This document shows, piece after piece, positions 17,118-26,923 of a stretch of DNA of 64,000 nt (positions within the stretch are counted from its first letter, which is position 1; every line of letters begins with the position of its first letter). A model generated the notes under the pieces. The model was not told the DNA's origin. It made no database searches and saw only the letters and a list, made by a program, of their open reading frames with translations. Source of the DNA: Trinickia terrae (GTDB lineage Bacteria > Pseudomonadota > Gammaproteobacteria > Burkholderiales > Burkholderiaceae); assembly GCF_005144415.1 (NCBI RefSeq), contig NZ_SWJE01000015.1, positions 186,001 to 250,000 on the forward strand, read 5' to 3'. Made by a program: the position numbers and the translations under genes.

Positions 17118-18779
17118 ATGAAAAACAAGTTTCTCCTCTGTCCGCGCACCGTGGCTGTTGCAGTCATGGCCCTCTTTCTTGCCGCTTGTGGCGGCTCTTC
17201 CCAAAACGATGCGGCGAACGCCGCATCGAAGTCTTCGGACTCGACACCTTCGTCCGGTTCGGACACACCCTCGGGTTCGACTCCCTCTCCGGATTCGACG
17301 CCTTCTTCGGATTCGACGCCTTCGCAGCAAGCGCTGACGCTGAGCAGCGCGTCGTACGCCATACCGGTGACAGGCACGCCGTACGATTGGAGCAAGCAGA
17401 ACGTGTCGTCCCTTGCGGCATCCGGGGACAACTACTACTACCGCTACGGGGTTCCGCCTGAGATGGTCTTGCGCGAAGTTCCCGGCGGCGGCTACGCGAT
17501 CGCATGGACCGATTCGAGCAGCTCGTCGATCAAGGTCACCAAGGTCGACTCGACGTTTGCCAACCTTTCCAGCGACGTGTTCTCCGTCGCTCCTGGCGTA
17601 TTGGCTCCGCACATGTACACCCGCTCCGATTTCGACGCGTGCAAGGGGCCGACGGTGAATGGCCTGACCGATACGCGGTGTGACAACCTTGCTGGCTTCG
17701 AAGTCTTGGGCGCGAACAGCTACTACCTGTCGTACAGCGACTATTCCAATCGATGGGGCGCCGCGGCATCGGGGGCCAACTATGCGACCACGGGCGGCCA
17801 GCTTGTCGTCAAGAAGAACGATGGCGCTACGGTGTTCCAGGATGCGATGACGGATCCGTCGTCGGGTGTTGCCGATCTGCCGCTTACCACTTCGGGCACG
17901 TTGGTGTCTCCGTTGCGGATGTCGACGATGCGCATGGTGTATGACGGCCGATATATTGCGTATTTTCTCGGCCTGGAGTCGTACCTGAGCGGCAACTACC
18001 ATCAGGGCGGGTTCATCCGCTATATCCAGGACGGCGGCGCGCCTTCGCTGGTCGCCAGCAGGACAGCGGGTTACGCTTCAGACGGCTGGCTGGCAAGCCA
18101 CGATTTCGATCAGCGCATTGCGCGCATCGATCGCACGAAGCCTGGAGCCGGATTCGTCATGGCGGGACTGGGCGACGCCTATCCGCGATCGGTTTTCGCG
18201 TATGACGCGCGCACCGGCACGAGGATCAACGTGCTTCCCATTCCGGGCAATACAGGTGAGAACCGCACTTACACGCTTCTTGGCGGTCTTGCCGTTCAGA
18301 ATGGAAATACCGTCGCGCTTGGCTTTTCGTCGAAGTATGTGTCCAACACGGCGAGCGACAATTCCGCAAACGAGCTGAACGTGGCTGTCGCCCTCGTCAG
18401 TCTCTCCGACTTCCCCGCCATCGCGAAACTGCAGGGATCGAACTCCGGCGACGTTTCGAAAATCAAGTACGTCCATTTGACCAAGCTCAATACCGGAACG
18501 CTGGCCGTGGATCCTAAACTAGCCGCGCTCGGCAACGACAAATTTCTCGTGGCGTGGCGCGAGGTGGGCAGTTCGGCAACGAACACCGCAAACGCGGTAG
18601 CGAAGTATGCGGTGATCGACGTCAATGGCAACGTCTTGATTCCGCCGACTGTGATGCCGACGGGGTTCCAATTCCACCGTTCCGACGATTTCATTACGGC
18701 CAGCGATGGAAACGTCTATTGGGCTGTGGGCGGGGGAATCGATAAGCTCGTGGTCAATGCCCTGAAACTTCCGCAGTGA
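17118..18779 (+). CDS. Large lipoprotein of unknown function
   Basis: 553 aa. The signal peptide with lipobox LFLAACGG puts the mature Cys near residue 22. It is followed by a ~50-residue low-complexity Ser/Thr/Asp/Pro linker made of repeated DSTPSS-like units, then a ~470-residue globular part without a family I can name. The globular part contains many short beta-strand-like stretches (GGGYAIAWTDSSSSSIKVTKVD, NKFLVAWREVG-like, GNVYWAVGGGIDKLVV), which suggest a beta-propeller-like surface protein. Codon use is less GC-biased than in neighbours. The start has only a weak GGA signal; a longer frame exists upstream but would bury the signal peptide. It stands alone between a non-coding interval and the convergent ppc. 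Confidence 0.75.
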   Translation: MKNKFLLCPRTVAVAVMALFLAACGGSSQNDAANAASKSSDSTPSSGSDTPSGSTPSPDSTPSSDSTPSQQALTLSSASYAIPVTGTPYDWSKQNVSSLAASGDNYYYRYGVPPEMVLREVPGGGYAIAWTDSSSSSIKVTKVDSTFANLSSDVFSVAPGVLAPHMYTRSDFDACKGPTVNGLTDTRCDNLAGFEVLGANSYYLSYSDYSNRWGAAASGANYATTGGQLVVKKNDGATVFQDAMTDPSSGVADLPLTTSGTLVSPLRMSTMRMVYDGRYIAYFLGLESYLSGNYHQGGFIRYIQDGGAPSLVASRTAGYASDGWLASHDFDQRIARIDRTKPGAGFVMAGLGDAYPRSVFAYDARTGTRINVLPIPGNTGENRTYTLLGGLAVQNGNTVALGFSSKYVSNTASDNSANELNVAVALVSLSDFPAIAKLQGSNSGDVSKIKYVHLTKLNTGTLAVDPKLAALGNDKFLVAWREVGSSATNTANAVAKYAVIDVNGNVLIPPTVMPTGFQFHRSDDFITASDGNVYWAVGGGIDKLVVNALKLPQ

Positions 18780-18794
18780 GGGAGCGGCGGCATT

Positions 18795-18820
18795 CGCTCC
18801 TTCGATCAAAAGAAGGAGCG
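18795..18820. terminator. Candidate hairpin terminator between convergent genes
   Basis: CGCTCCTTC/GAAGGAGCG pair perfectly around an 8-nt loop in the 78-bp gap between the lipoprotein gene and ppc. No T-run follows on either strand, so intrinsic termination is only suggested. Confidence 0.45.
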
Positions 18821-18857
18821 GCCAGGCGGCTGGGCCGATGCCTCTCACGCGGCGCAC

Positions 18858-21800
18858 TCAGCCCGTATTGCGCAGACCCGCGGCGATCCCGTTGATCGTC
18901 AGGTGAATCCCGCGGCGCAGCCGCGCGTTGGTGTCGCCCGCGCGGTGCCGCTTGATCAGCTCGACCTGCAGGTGATTGAGCGGATCGAGGTACGGGAAGC
19001 GGTTCTTGATCGAGCGCGCGAGGAGCGGATTGTCGGCGAGCCGTTCCTCCTTGCCGGTGATCTCGGAGAGCGCCTTCGAGGTGCGCTCCCACTCCGCGAC
19101 GATGCGCTCGAACACGTGCTTGCGCAGCTTCTTGTCGGCGACGAGCTGCGCGTAGCGCGAAGCCACGGCGAGGTCGGTCTTCGCGAGCACCATGTCCATG
19201 TTCGAGAGCAGCGTGGAGAAGAACGGCCAGGTCTTGTGCATCTTCTTGAGCGCCGCGAGGCGACGGGCGCGCTCGGCGTCGTTGCCCGCGCCGTCGAGGT
19301 GTGCCGCGACCGCGCTGCCGAAGCCGTACCAACCGGTGAGCAGCAGCCGGCATTGTCCCCATGAGAAGCCCCACGGAATCGCTCGCAGGTCTTCGATCTT
19401 GCGGTGCTTCGGGTCCTGCAGCTTGCGCGACGCGGGCCGGCTGCCGATGTTGAGCTCGGCGATCTCGGCGATCGGCGTCGACGAGAAGAAGTAGTCGGTG
19501 AAGCCGGGCGTCTCGTAGACGAGCGCGCGATACGCCGCCATCGCCGCATCCGAGAGCGACTGCATCGTCTCTTCGAACGAAGCGAGGTTCGCGCCCGGCA
19601 CGTTGCCCTGCGGCAGCAGCGAGGCTTCGAGCGTCGCGGCGACCACGGTCTCGAGGTTGCGCCGGCCGATCTCCGGATTGCTGAACTTGCTCGCGATCAC
19701 TTCGCCCTGCTCGGTCAGGCGGATCTGGCCTTCGACGGTGCCGGGCGGCTGCGACAGGATCGCCTGGTAGGTCGGGCCGCCGCCGCGTCCGACCGTGCCG
19801 CCGCGGCCGTGGAAGAGCCGCAGTGTGATGCCGCGCTCCTTGAAGAGCGAGACGAGGGCGAGCTCGGCGCGATAGAGCTCCCAGTTCGAGGTGAGGAAGC
19901 CGCCGTCCTTGTTGCTGTCCGAGTAGCCGAGCATCACTTCCTGCTCGCCGCCCTGGTGCTCGACCAGCGCATCGACGCCGGGCAGCGCGAAGTAGTCGCG
20001 CATGATGTGCGGCGCGTTGCGCAAGTCGGGGATGGTCTCGAAGAGCGGGATCACCATCAGGCCGTTGCGCGCATTCGTGTGCGGGCTGCCGAGCACGCCT
20101 TCGAGCAGGCCCGTTTCCTTTTGCAGGAGCAGCACTTCGACGAGGTCGCTCACCGTTTCCGTGTGCGAGATGATGTAGTTGCGCACGGCGCGCGCGCCGA
20201 AGCGCTCACGCGTGGCGCGGGCCTGCTCGAGCACGCCGAGCTCGCTTTTCGCGAGATCCGAGTATTCGAGGTAGGGCGAGCGCAACAGGCGCGGCTGCGA
20301 GAGCTCGGAGATGAGCACGCGCAGCTTGTCGGCTTCCGATAGCGACGCGTAGTCGGCCTCGACGCCCGCGCGCTTGAGCAGCTCGGCGATCACCGCTTCG
20401 TGAATGTCGGAGCTCTGGCGCAGGTCGATGCTCGCCAGATGGAAGCCGAACACTTCAGACGCCCGCGCGAGCGGCGCGAGGCGCGGCGTCGCGAGCGATT
20501 CGCCGTGGTGCCCGGCGAGCGAATCGATCAGCACGTGCAGGTCGCGCGTGAGCTCGCTCGCGTCGGCGTAGGGCGTCGCGCGCACTTGCGGCCCGCTGCG
20601 GCCCGCGCCGCGCACCGGCACGACGCCTTCGCCGAGCCGCACGCGCGCGCTCGCCGCGAGCCGCGTGTAGATGCCGATCAGCGCGCGCCGGTACGGCTCG
20701 TCGACGCGATGCGGCGACTGGTCGGGCGAGGCGGCCGCGAGCGCCTTCAGCTCGTCGCTCGCGCTCGCGAGCATGTTCGACACCGACAGCTCCGCGCCCA
20801 GCTTGTGCACTTCCTCGAGGTAGTGCTCGAAGATCACGGCGGCTTGCCGGGTGATCGCTTCCTCGAGCGTCGCGCCGGTGACGTTCGGATTGCCGTCGCG
20901 GTCGCCGCCGATCCAGCTGCCCATCTGGAAGAACGGCGGCAGGCGCGTGGCCAGGCCGTGCTCGGCAAGCTCGGCTTCGATGTCGGCGTAGAGGCCGGGG
21001 ATCTCGTTGAGGAACGTCGCGCGGTAGTACGACAGCGCGTTTTCGATTTCGTCGGCGACGGTCAGGCGCGAATCGCGCAGCATGCGCGTCTGCCAGAGCG
21101 AGGTCACGCGCGTGCGCAAGAGCGACTCGTTCTGCGTCCGCTCGCGCGCGGTGAGCGGCTGGTCGCGCTCGGCGAGCAGCCGCGCGATGTCGCGCTGCGC
21201 GTCGAGGATGCTCTTGCGCTGGACTTCGGTCGGGTGGGCGGTGAGCACGGGCACGATCAGCGCGTCGTGGAAGAACTGCTCCAGCACCGGCGTCGCGGCG
21301 GCGCCCGCTTGCGTCAGGCGCGCGAGCGCGTAGGCGATCGTGCCCGCCTGCGGCGCGGAGCCCGCCAGCGCATGGATGCGGCGGCGGCGGTTGTGATGGC
21401 GGTCCTCGGCGATGTTCGCGAGATGCGAGAAATAGCTGAACGCGCGCACGACGCTCACCGTCTGCTCGGGCGTGAGCGCGCGCAGCTTCTTGTCGAGCGT
21501 CTGCGCGGCGGCGGTGTCGTCCTCGCGGCGGAATTTCACGGCGTTCTTCCGGATCGTCTCTACGACGTCGAACACCGCGTCGCCTTCCTGTTCGCGCACG
21601 ACGTCGCCGAGCAGGCGGCCGAGGAAGCGGATGTCCTCGAAGAGCGGCTGGTCCTTGTCTTCGCGGCTGCGGCCTGGCGCGCGCTGCGGGGCGGCGGCCT
21701 CGCGCGCGTCGTTGGCCGCGGCTTTGGCGCGGCGCTTGCCGGCGGCTTTGCGCTCCGCGAGCTGGGGGACGGCTTCGGCGCCGATGGCTTGAACGGCCTT

Positions 21801-21959
21801 GATCGCCTTGGCGCTCTTGGCCGATTGGGCCGCTTTCACGGTTCTCGCGGCTTTGGCCGATTTGGCCGATTTGGCCGGCTTGACGGCAGATGCGGCAGAT
21901 TCGTTGGCGGGCGATGCAGCATTGCGGCGGGCAGGGCGCGCCGATCCGGAAGACGTCAC
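18858..21959 (-). CDS. ppc: Phosphoenolpyruvate carboxylase with Lys/Ala-rich N-terminal extension
   Basis: 1033 aa from the GTG at 21959, which has a good site (GAGGAAATCATC-GTG). It carboxylates PEP to oxaloacetate, refilling the TCA cycle. Catalytic signatures are intact: [13 protein letters not shown] with the active-site His, [11 protein letters not shown], the [22 protein letters not shown] segment, [14 protein letters not shown], and the C-terminal RNTG. Most bacterial enzymes are about 880-930 aa. Here residues ~1-105 are an added low-complexity segment with AKSAK/KAAR-type repeats ([17 protein letters not shown]...), resembling the tails of bacterial H1-like proteins. The gene is divergent from hemC; a CCGACCG-GA-CGGTCGG palindrome at 22043-22058 lies in the shared interval. 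Confidence 0.93.
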   Translation of the reverse strand: MTSSGSARPARRNAASPANESAASAVKPAKSAKSAKAARTVKAAQSAKSAKAIKAVQAIGAEAVPQLAERKAAGKRRAKAAANDAREAAAPQRAPGRSREDKDQPLFEDIRFLGRLLGDVVREQEGDAVFDVVETIRKNAVKFRREDDTAAAQTLDKKLRALTPEQTVSVVRAFSYFSHLANIAEDRHHNRRRRIHALAGSAPQAGTIAYALARLTQAGAAATPVLEQFFHDALIVPVLTAHPTEVQRKSILDAQRDIARLLAERDQPLTARERTQNESLLRTRVTSLWQTRMLRDSRLTVADEIENALSYYRATFLNEIPGLYADIEAELAEHGLATRLPPFFQMGSWIGGDRDGNPNVTGATLEEAITRQAAVIFEHYLEEVHKLGAELSVSNMLASASDELKALAAASPDQSPHRVDEPYRRALIGIYTRLAASARVRLGEGVVPVRGAGRSGPQVRATPYADASELTRDLHVLIDSLAGHHGESLATPRLAPLARASEVFGFHLASIDLRQSSDIHEAVIAELLKRAGVEADYASLSEADKLRVLISELSQPRLLRSPYLEYSDLAKSELGVLEQARATRERFGARAVRNYIISHTETVSDLVEVLLLQKETGLLEGVLGSPHTNARNGLMVIPLFETIPDLRNAPHIMRDYFALPGVDALVEHQGGEQEVMLGYSDSNKDGGFLTSNWELYRAELALVSLFKERGITLRLFHGRGGTVGRGGGPTYQAILSQPPGTVEGQIRLTEQGEVIASKFSNPEIGRRNLETVVAATLEASLLPQGNVPGANLASFEETMQSLSDAAMAAYRALVYETPGFTDYFFSSTPIAEIAELNIGSRPASRKLQDPKHRKIEDLRAIPWGFSWGQCRLLLTGWYGFGSAVAAHLDGAGNDAERARRLAALKKMHKTWPFFSTLLSNMDMVLAKTDLAVASRYAQLVADKKLRKHVFERIVAEWERTSKALSEITGKEERLADNPLLARSIKNRFPYLDPLNHLQVELIKRHRAGDTNARLRRGIHLTINGIAAGLRNTG

Positions 21960-22042
21960 GATGATTTCCTCAGTGAAGCCAGAGTCGATGAATAGATGGA
22001 CGGACTGCGGGTGAAGCAACTGCGGAAACTGCGGTATCGCGT

Positions 22043-22058
22043 CCGACCGGACGGTCGG
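22043..22058. promoter_or_regulatory. Palindrome in the ppc/hemC divergent interval
   Basis: CCGACCG-GA-CGGTCGG is a perfect 7-2-7 inverted repeat, too tight for a hairpin but suited to a dimeric regulator. It lies 84 bp from the ppc start and 145 bp from the hemC start. Confidence 0.35.
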
Positions 22059-22202
22059 GCGCGCGAACTGCCGAAATCGTTACTGCTGTGGCTCGGGGGC
22101 GGGGGCTCCGCGCGGGTTGCGCCTTGACCGGCGCGGCATGGCAGCCGGAACCCGCGTGCTACCATTCTTTGTTATCCATCCCGTCATTCGAAGCCTTACG
22201 CA

Positions 22203-23186
22203 ATGAACTCCGAGACGCTTTCCGCCACCCCGCCGCGCACGCTCGTGATTGCCTCGCGAGAGAGCCGACTCGCGATGTGGCAGGCCGAACACGTGCGCGA
22301 TGCGCTGCACAAATTATATCCATCTTGCGACGTAAAAATCCTCGGGATGACGACACGCGGGGATCAGATTCTCGATCGCACCTTGTCGAAAGTCGGTGGT
22401 AAGGGGCTATTCGTGAAGGAGCTGGAGACCGCGCTCGCCGACGGCCGCGCCGATCTCGCCGTGCACTCGCTCAAGGACGTGCCGATGGAGCTGCCCGAGG
22501 GCTTCGCGCTCACCGCGATCATGGAGCGCGAGGACTCGCGCGACGCGTTCGTTTCGAACGACTATGCATCGCTAGCGGCGCTGCCGGCCGGCAGCGTGGT
22601 CGGCACCTCGAGCCTGCGCCGCGAGGCAATGCTGCGCTCGCGCCATCCGCAGCTCGTCGTGCGGCCGCTGCGCGGCAACCTCGATACGCGGCTCGCGAAG
22701 CTCGATCGCGGCGAATATGCGGCGATCATTCTCGCGGCGGCGGGCTTGAAGCGGCTCGGCCTCGGCGCGCGCATCCGCTCGCTGCTCGACGCCGGCGACA
22801 GTCTTCCCGCGGCAGGCCAGGGCGCACTCGGCATCGAGATTCGCGCCGGGCGCGCTGAGCTTGCCGCGTGGCTCGCGCCGCTGCATCACGAGGCGACCGC
22901 GCTCGCCGTGGAGGCGGAGCGGATGGTGTCGCGCGCCTTGGGCGGCAGCTGTGATGTGCCGCTCGCGGCGCATGCGGCGTGGGGCGACGGCGCGCTGCAC
23001 TTGCGCGGCCGCGTGTCGACGCCCGACGGCGCGCGCGTGGTCGCGGCCGAGGCGTCCGCGCCCGTGACGAGCGTCGAGCGGGCGCTCGCGCTCGGCCGCG
23101 AGGTCGCGGCGGCGCTGGAGGCGCAGGGCGCGCTCGAGATCGTCCGCTCGCTGACCGCCGGCAACGGCGGCCAGCCGACTGCATGA
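22203..23186 (+). CDS. hemC: Hydroxymethylbilane synthase (porphobilinogen deaminase)
   Basis: 327 aa. It polymerises four porphobilinogen molecules into hydroxymethylbilane in tetrapyrrole synthesis. Signatures: [16 protein letters not shown], the VHSLKDVP segment with the catalytic Asp nearby, [31 protein letters not shown], and the cofactor-attachment Cys in [12 protein letters not shown] that carries the dipyrromethane primer. The stop overlaps the hemDX start by 4 nt (ATGA), so hemC-hemDX-hemY is a coupled operon that makes the haem, sirohaem and cobalamin precursor uroporphyrinogen III. Confidence 0.97.
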   Translation: MNSETLSATPPRTLVIASRESRLAMWQAEHVRDALHKLYPSCDVKILGMTTRGDQILDRTLSKVGGKGLFVKELETALADGRADLAVHSLKDVPMELPEGFALTAIMEREDSRDAFVSNDYASLAALPAGSVVGTSSLRREAMLRSRHPQLVVRPLRGNLDTRLAKLDRGEYAAIILAAAGLKRLGLGARIRSLLDAGDSLPAAGQGALGIEIRAGRAELAAWLAPLHHEATALAVEAERMVSRALGGSCDVPLAAHAAWGDGALHLRGRVSTPDGARVVAAEASAPVTSVERALALGREVAAALEAQGALEIVRSLTAGNGGQPTA

Positions 23187-25222
23187 TGGCGGGCGGACCG
23201 GGCGCCGCGCGCGGCCGCGAGGCGCCGCGCGCATTCACGGCAGTCGTGACGCGGCCGGCCGGACAGTCGGCCGCGCTCTTCGCGCAGCTTGCGGCACAAG
23301 GCATCGAAACGCTCGAATTTCCTCTGATCGATATCGCGCCCGTCGAGGACGCCGCGCCGCTCGCCGCCGCCTTGGCATCGCTCGAGAGTTACGCGCTCGT
23401 CGTGTTCGTGTCGCCGAATGCGATCGATCATGCGTTCGCCAGCCACGGCGCGATCTGGCCGCATGCGCTGCCGATCGGCGTGGTCGGCCCCGGCAGCGTC
23501 GCGGCGCTGGCCCGGCACGGCGTCGCGGCGCCAGCGTATCGCGTGGTGAGCCCGTCGTCTTCCGCCGACGGCGATGACAACGGCGCGCGCTTCGATTCGG
23601 AAGCGCTCTACGCCGCGCTCGAGAGCGAACTTGGCGAGGGCGCGTTCGAAGGCAAGCGCGTCCTGATCGTGCGCGGCGACGGCGGCCGCGAATGGCTCGC
23701 CGATCGCCTGCGCGAGGCGGGCGCGCAGGTCGAGGCGGTCGCCGCGTACCGGCGCATCGTGCCGGATCCGTCGATCGGCGCCTGGGCGCGCGTGCATGCG
23801 CTGCTCGCGGGCGCGCCGCACGCGTGGCTCGTCACCAGCTCCGAGGGCGTGCGCAATCTCAACGACCTCGCGCACGAGCACCTGACCGCGGCCGAAATCG
23901 CCGCGCTCAAGCGCGCGACCGTCGTCGCGCCGCATCCGCGCATCGCTGAGACCGCCCGCGGATTGGGTTTTGATAGCATTACGATGTCCGGCGCGGGCGA
24001 CGAGCGCATCGTCCGCGCGCTTGCCGCCTGCGCGGAGGCAATGCGCCCGGCGCCCGCCGCACCCCTCGATCAACCGGCTTCGCCCAACCCGGCCCCTACA
24101 CGCATGAGTGCTTCCAACGATACCAACAACGTGACTCCCCAGCCGGCCGTGGCGCCTCCGCCGTTGCCGCCGAACCAGCCGTTCACGCCTTACGAAGCGC
24201 AAAAGCGCGGCAGCATGGGCGTCGCCGCCCTCTGGTTCGTCGTGATCGTGTTCCTCGCGGCGGCCGGTGTCGGCGGCTTTGCGCTGAACCGCAAGGTCGA
24301 GCGCATGGACGCCCGGCTTGGAGTACGCCAGCAGGCGAACGACGCGCAAGTGTCCGAGCTGCGCGGCAAGACCGATCAGGCGCTCGCGACCGTGCGCGAG
24401 GTCGATTCGCAGTTCTCGCAGCTCGAAGGCAAGCTCGCCGATGCGCAGAACGCTCAACTGGCGCTGCAGCAGCAATACGCGGATCTTGCGCGCAACCGCG
24501 ACGACTGGACGCTCGCCGAGGTCCAGCAGATGCTGTCGAGCGCGAGTGAGCAGCTGCAGCTCACGGGCAACACGCAGCTCGCGCTCTTCGCGCTGCAAAG
24601 CGCGGACTCGCGGCTCGCGGCCTCCGACAGCGCGCAGGCGCTGGCCGTGCGCAAGGCGATCGCGCAGGACATCGACAAGCTGAAAGCCGCGCCGTCCACC
24701 GACCTGACCGGTCTAGCGATCAAGCTCGACAACGCGATCGAGCAGGCCGACACGCTGCCGCTCACGGGCGAGGCGCCGATCGCGCACGCGACGCCGCACG
24801 CGCCCACGCCGGCCGATACCGCGAAGGTCGCGGCCGCGACTGGCGAGCCGCGCTGGAAAGTCTGGTGGCATGAGTTCTCGGCGGGCATCGGCCAGCAGCT
24901 GACGAGCCTCGTGCAGGTGCGCCGCATCGACAACGCCGATGCGATGCTGAACTCGCCCGAGCAAGGCTATTTCATTCGCGAGAACCTGAAGCTGCGCCTG
25001 TTGTCGGCGCGTCTGTCGCTGCTCTCGCGCAACCAGGCGACGCTCAAGTCCGACCTCGCCGCCGCCGATGCCGCGCTGGGCCGCTACTTCGACGCCTCGT
25101 CCAAACGCACGCAGACCGTGCGCGAGCTCGTCAGGGAGGTCGACCAGGGCTCGGCGGCCGTCGCGCTGCCGAATCTCGACACGAGCCTGCAGGCCGTGCA
25201 CCAATACAAGAGCCGGAGCTGA
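23183..25222 (+). CDS. hemDX: Fused uroporphyrinogen-III synthase (HemD) and HemX
   Basis: 679 aa, two proteins in one frame. Residues ~15-290 are HemD ([31 protein letters not shown]...[13 protein letters not shown]...[22 protein letters not shown]), which closes and inverts hydroxymethylbilane to uroporphyrinogen III. A Pro/Ala-rich linker follows (~290-345). Residues ~350-370 are a transmembrane helix ([20 protein letters not shown]), then comes a periplasmic or coiled-coil HemX domain (~300 residues, Gln/Ala-rich). HemX domains are often misannotated as uroporphyrin-III methyltransferase; no methyltransferase motif is present. An internal Met (24104 region, MSASNDTNN) sits where a separate HemX would start. 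hemY follows after 2 nt. Confidence 0.92.
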   Translation: MMAGGPGAARGREAPRAFTAVVTRPAGQSAALFAQLAAQGIETLEFPLIDIAPVEDAAPLAAALASLESYALVVFVSPNAIDHAFASHGAIWPHALPIGVVGPGSVAALARHGVAAPAYRVVSPSSSADGDDNGARFDSEALYAALESELGEGAFEGKRVLIVRGDGGREWLADRLREAGAQVEAVAAYRRIVPDPSIGAWARVHALLAGAPHAWLVTSSEGVRNLNDLAHEHLTAAEIAALKRATVVAPHPRIAETARGLGFDSITMSGAGDERIVRALAACAEAMRPAPAAPLDQPASPNPAPTRMSASNDTNNVTPQPAVAPPPLPPNQPFTPYEAQKRGSMGVAALWFVVIVFLAAAGVGGFALNRKVERMDARLGVRQQANDAQVSELRGKTDQALATVREVDSQFSQLEGKLADAQNAQLALQQQYADLARNRDDWTLAEVQQMLSSASEQLQLTGNTQLALFALQSADSRLAASDSAQALAVRKAIAQDIDKLKAAPSTDLTGLAIKLDNAIEQADTLPLTGEAPIAHATPHAPTPADTAKVAAATGEPRWKVWWHEFSAGIGQQLTSLVQVRRIDNADAMLNSPEQGYFIRENLKLRLLSARLSLLSRNQATLKSDLAAADAALGRYFDASSKRTQTVRELVREVDQGSAAVALPNLDTSLQAVHQYKSRS

Positions 25223-25224
25223 CG

Positions 25225-26418
25225 ATGGCGATCCGAGGACTCTTGTGGCTCGCGCTTCTCTTTGTGATCGCCGTGGCGCTGGCGACGGTGGGGCGCTTCG
25301 ATGCCGGCCAGGTGATGCTCGTCTATCCGCCGTATCGCGTGGATATTTCGCTGAACCTCTTCGTCGTTGCACTCATCGTGCTGTTCATCGTCGTCTACGC
25401 GCTGATGCGCATCGTGCGCAACGTCTGGAAGATGCCGCAGCGCGTCGCCGCGTATCGCGTGCGTTCGCGCGAGGCGAAGGCCCATGCCGCGCTGCGTGAC
25501 GCCGTGGGCAATCTGTTCGCCGGACGTTTCTCGCGCGCCGAGAAAGCCGCGCGCGATTCGCTGACGCACAACGCCAACAAGGGCGCCGCCGGCCTGATCG
25601 CGGCGGCGGCCGCGCATCGCATGCACGAATATGCGCGCCGCGACGAATGGCTCTCGCAAATCGACGCCGCCGACTGGCAGGACGCGCGCCTGATGGCGAG
25701 CGCCGACATGCGCGCCGACGGCCGCGATGCGGACGGCGCACTCGCCGCGCTGACCGAGATGCAGTCGCAAGGCGGCCGGCGCATCCAGGCGCAGCAGATC
25801 GCGCTGCGCGCGCAGCAGCAGCTGAAGAACTGGGCGGAAGTGCTGAAGCTCGTGAAGTCGCTCGAAAAGCGCGAGGCGATCCATCCCGCGGCGGCGGTGC
25901 GGCTGCGCCAGCAGGCGGCGGAGAACCTGCTGCGCGACCGCCGCCACGACGCGGACGCGCTGCTCGAACTGTGGAACTCGCTGCCGGCGACCGAGCGGCA
26001 GTCGCCGCGTCTGGCCGATTTGGCGGCGGAACTGCTGGTCGCGCTGAACAAGCACCAGGCGGCGCGCAAGATCGTCGAGGATGCGCTCGCGCACAACTGG
26101 GACGCGCGCTTGCTGCGGCGCTATCCGGATACGGCGGGCGGCGATGCGCTGCCGCTGATCCAGAGGGCCGAGGCGTGGCACAAGGAGCGCCCCGAGGACG
26201 CCGATCTGCTGTTCTCGCTGGGCCGCCTGTGCCTGCATCAGCAGCTTTGGGGCAAAGCGCAGTCGTTCCTCGAACAGGCGTTGAAGATGGCGGGCGACAA
26301 CGAAGCGCTGACGATCCGCACGCACCGCGCGCTCGCGCGGCTGTTCGAGCAGCTCGGCGACGCGGGCCGAGCGAACCAGCATTACCGCGCCAGTGCGCTG
26401 GCGATGAACGTGGTTTGA
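25225..26418 (+). CDS. hemY: HemY, membrane-anchored TPR protein of the haem operon
   Basis: 397 aa. Two N-terminal transmembrane helices (GLLWLALLFVIAVALATV and LFVVALIVLFIVVYALM) form the HemY_N region. The RSREAKAHAALRDAVGNLFAGRFSRAEKAARDSL segment and following helical repeats are TPR-like (AALTEMQSQGGRRIQAQQIALRAQQQLKNW..., DADLLFSLGRLCLHQQLWGKAQSFLEQAL). The function in proteobacteria is not settled; a scaffolding role for haem synthesis enzymes at the membrane is proposed from conservation with hemX. It is not the oxygen-dependent protoporphyrinogen oxidase HemY of Gram-positives. It is the last gene of the coupled hemC operon. Confidence 0.93.
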   Translation: MAIRGLLWLALLFVIAVALATVGRFDAGQVMLVYPPYRVDISLNLFVVALIVLFIVVYALMRIVRNVWKMPQRVAAYRVRSREAKAHAALRDAVGNLFAGRFSRAEKAARDSLTHNANKGAAGLIAAAAAHRMHEYARRDEWLSQIDAADWQDARLMASADMRADGRDADGALAALTEMQSQGGRRIQAQQIALRAQQQLKNWAEVLKLVKSLEKREAIHPAAAVRLRQQAAENLLRDRRHDADALLELWNSLPATERQSPRLADLAAELLVALNKHQAARKIVEDALAHNWDARLLRRYPDTAGGDALPLIQRAEAWHKERPEDADLLFSLGRLCLHQQLWGKAQSFLEQALKMAGDNEALTIRTHRALARLFEQLGDAGRANQHYRASALAMNVV

Positions 26419-26503
26419 TGCTTTGGCAGCTTGCGGCGCGATCCGGCTGATTGGCGCCGCCGCTGCGTCTTCATCGGTGATCGATGAGCCGGGCGCTCGT
26501 CGA

Positions 26504-26923
26504 TCATTGCTTCAGCATGCCGCATGATGTGACTGCGCGGTCCGGTTGCACCGAATTTTTCCAATCCGGCAGGTCACGTTTTTGGTACGCCTCGACCGAG
26601 GGGTAGCCTTTGACGTCCCAGACCGCGCCATCGTAGTGCGTCAGAGCAATCACGGCGTTCCGGCACTGCTTCGAGCGCTCCACGAGACGGTATGCGATCC
26701 GGGGATGCTCGCTCACCATATCCTGATCGAGGATTTCGTAGCGGACAGGGCCGCACTTGCTGAAGCTGGATGTCCATTCGATTGTCTTCGAACGGACAAA
26801 CAGCCCGCCGAAACAGGCACGGCCCTCGCCTTGAAACACTCCGGTAAATGGAGCGCCCGCGGCATTCGAAAAAAAGGGCGTCGCAGATGCCGCCAAAAGC
26901 AGAGCAAGTTTCACGGCGCGCAT
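26504..26923 (-). CDS. Small exported protein, candidate immunity protein
   Basis: 139 aa. The signal peptide (LALLLAASATPFFSNA) is followed by a ~115-residue mature part with four Cys (in GRACFGG, SKCGPV, KQCRNAV and TSCGML), consistent with disulfides in the periplasm. I recognise no named family. The start codon lies inside the end of the LysM/lysozyme-like gene upstream (13-nt overlap) and has GGAAAT as its site, so the two are translationally coupled. A cytosolic, cell-wall-directed protein without signal peptide followed by a small periplasmic partner is the usual plan of peptidoglycan-targeting effector/immunity pairs. This function is inferred from layout, not homology. The region is visibly less GC-rich than flanking genes. 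Confidence 0.7.
   Translation of the reverse strand: MRAVKLALLLAASATPFFSNAAGAPFTGVFQGEGRACFGGLFVRSKTIEWTSSFSKCGPVRYEILDQDMVSEHPRIAYRLVERSKQCRNAVIALTHYDGAVWDVKGYPSVEAYQKRDLPDWKNSVQPDRAVTSCGMLKQ

Noticed and set aside
20400-21995. 531-codon open frame antisense to ppc
   Set aside because: Arg/Ala/Val-rich translation typical of antisense frames in high-GC genes; no domain and no ribosome binding site.
22886-24598. 570-codon frame antisense to hemC/hemDX
   Set aside because: Spans two well-supported genes and shows only low-complexity Arg/Ala/His sequence.
23183-25222. Uroporphyrin-III C-methyltransferase domain in the HemDX protein
   Set aside because: The C-terminal half has no SAM-binding motif; it is a HemX domain, which is often given this name in error.
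26478-26506. Hairpin TGATCGATGAG/CTCGTCGATCA as terminator of the immunity-like gene
   Set aside because: Overlaps the stop codon, has a G:U pair and no T-run; not reported as a terminator.
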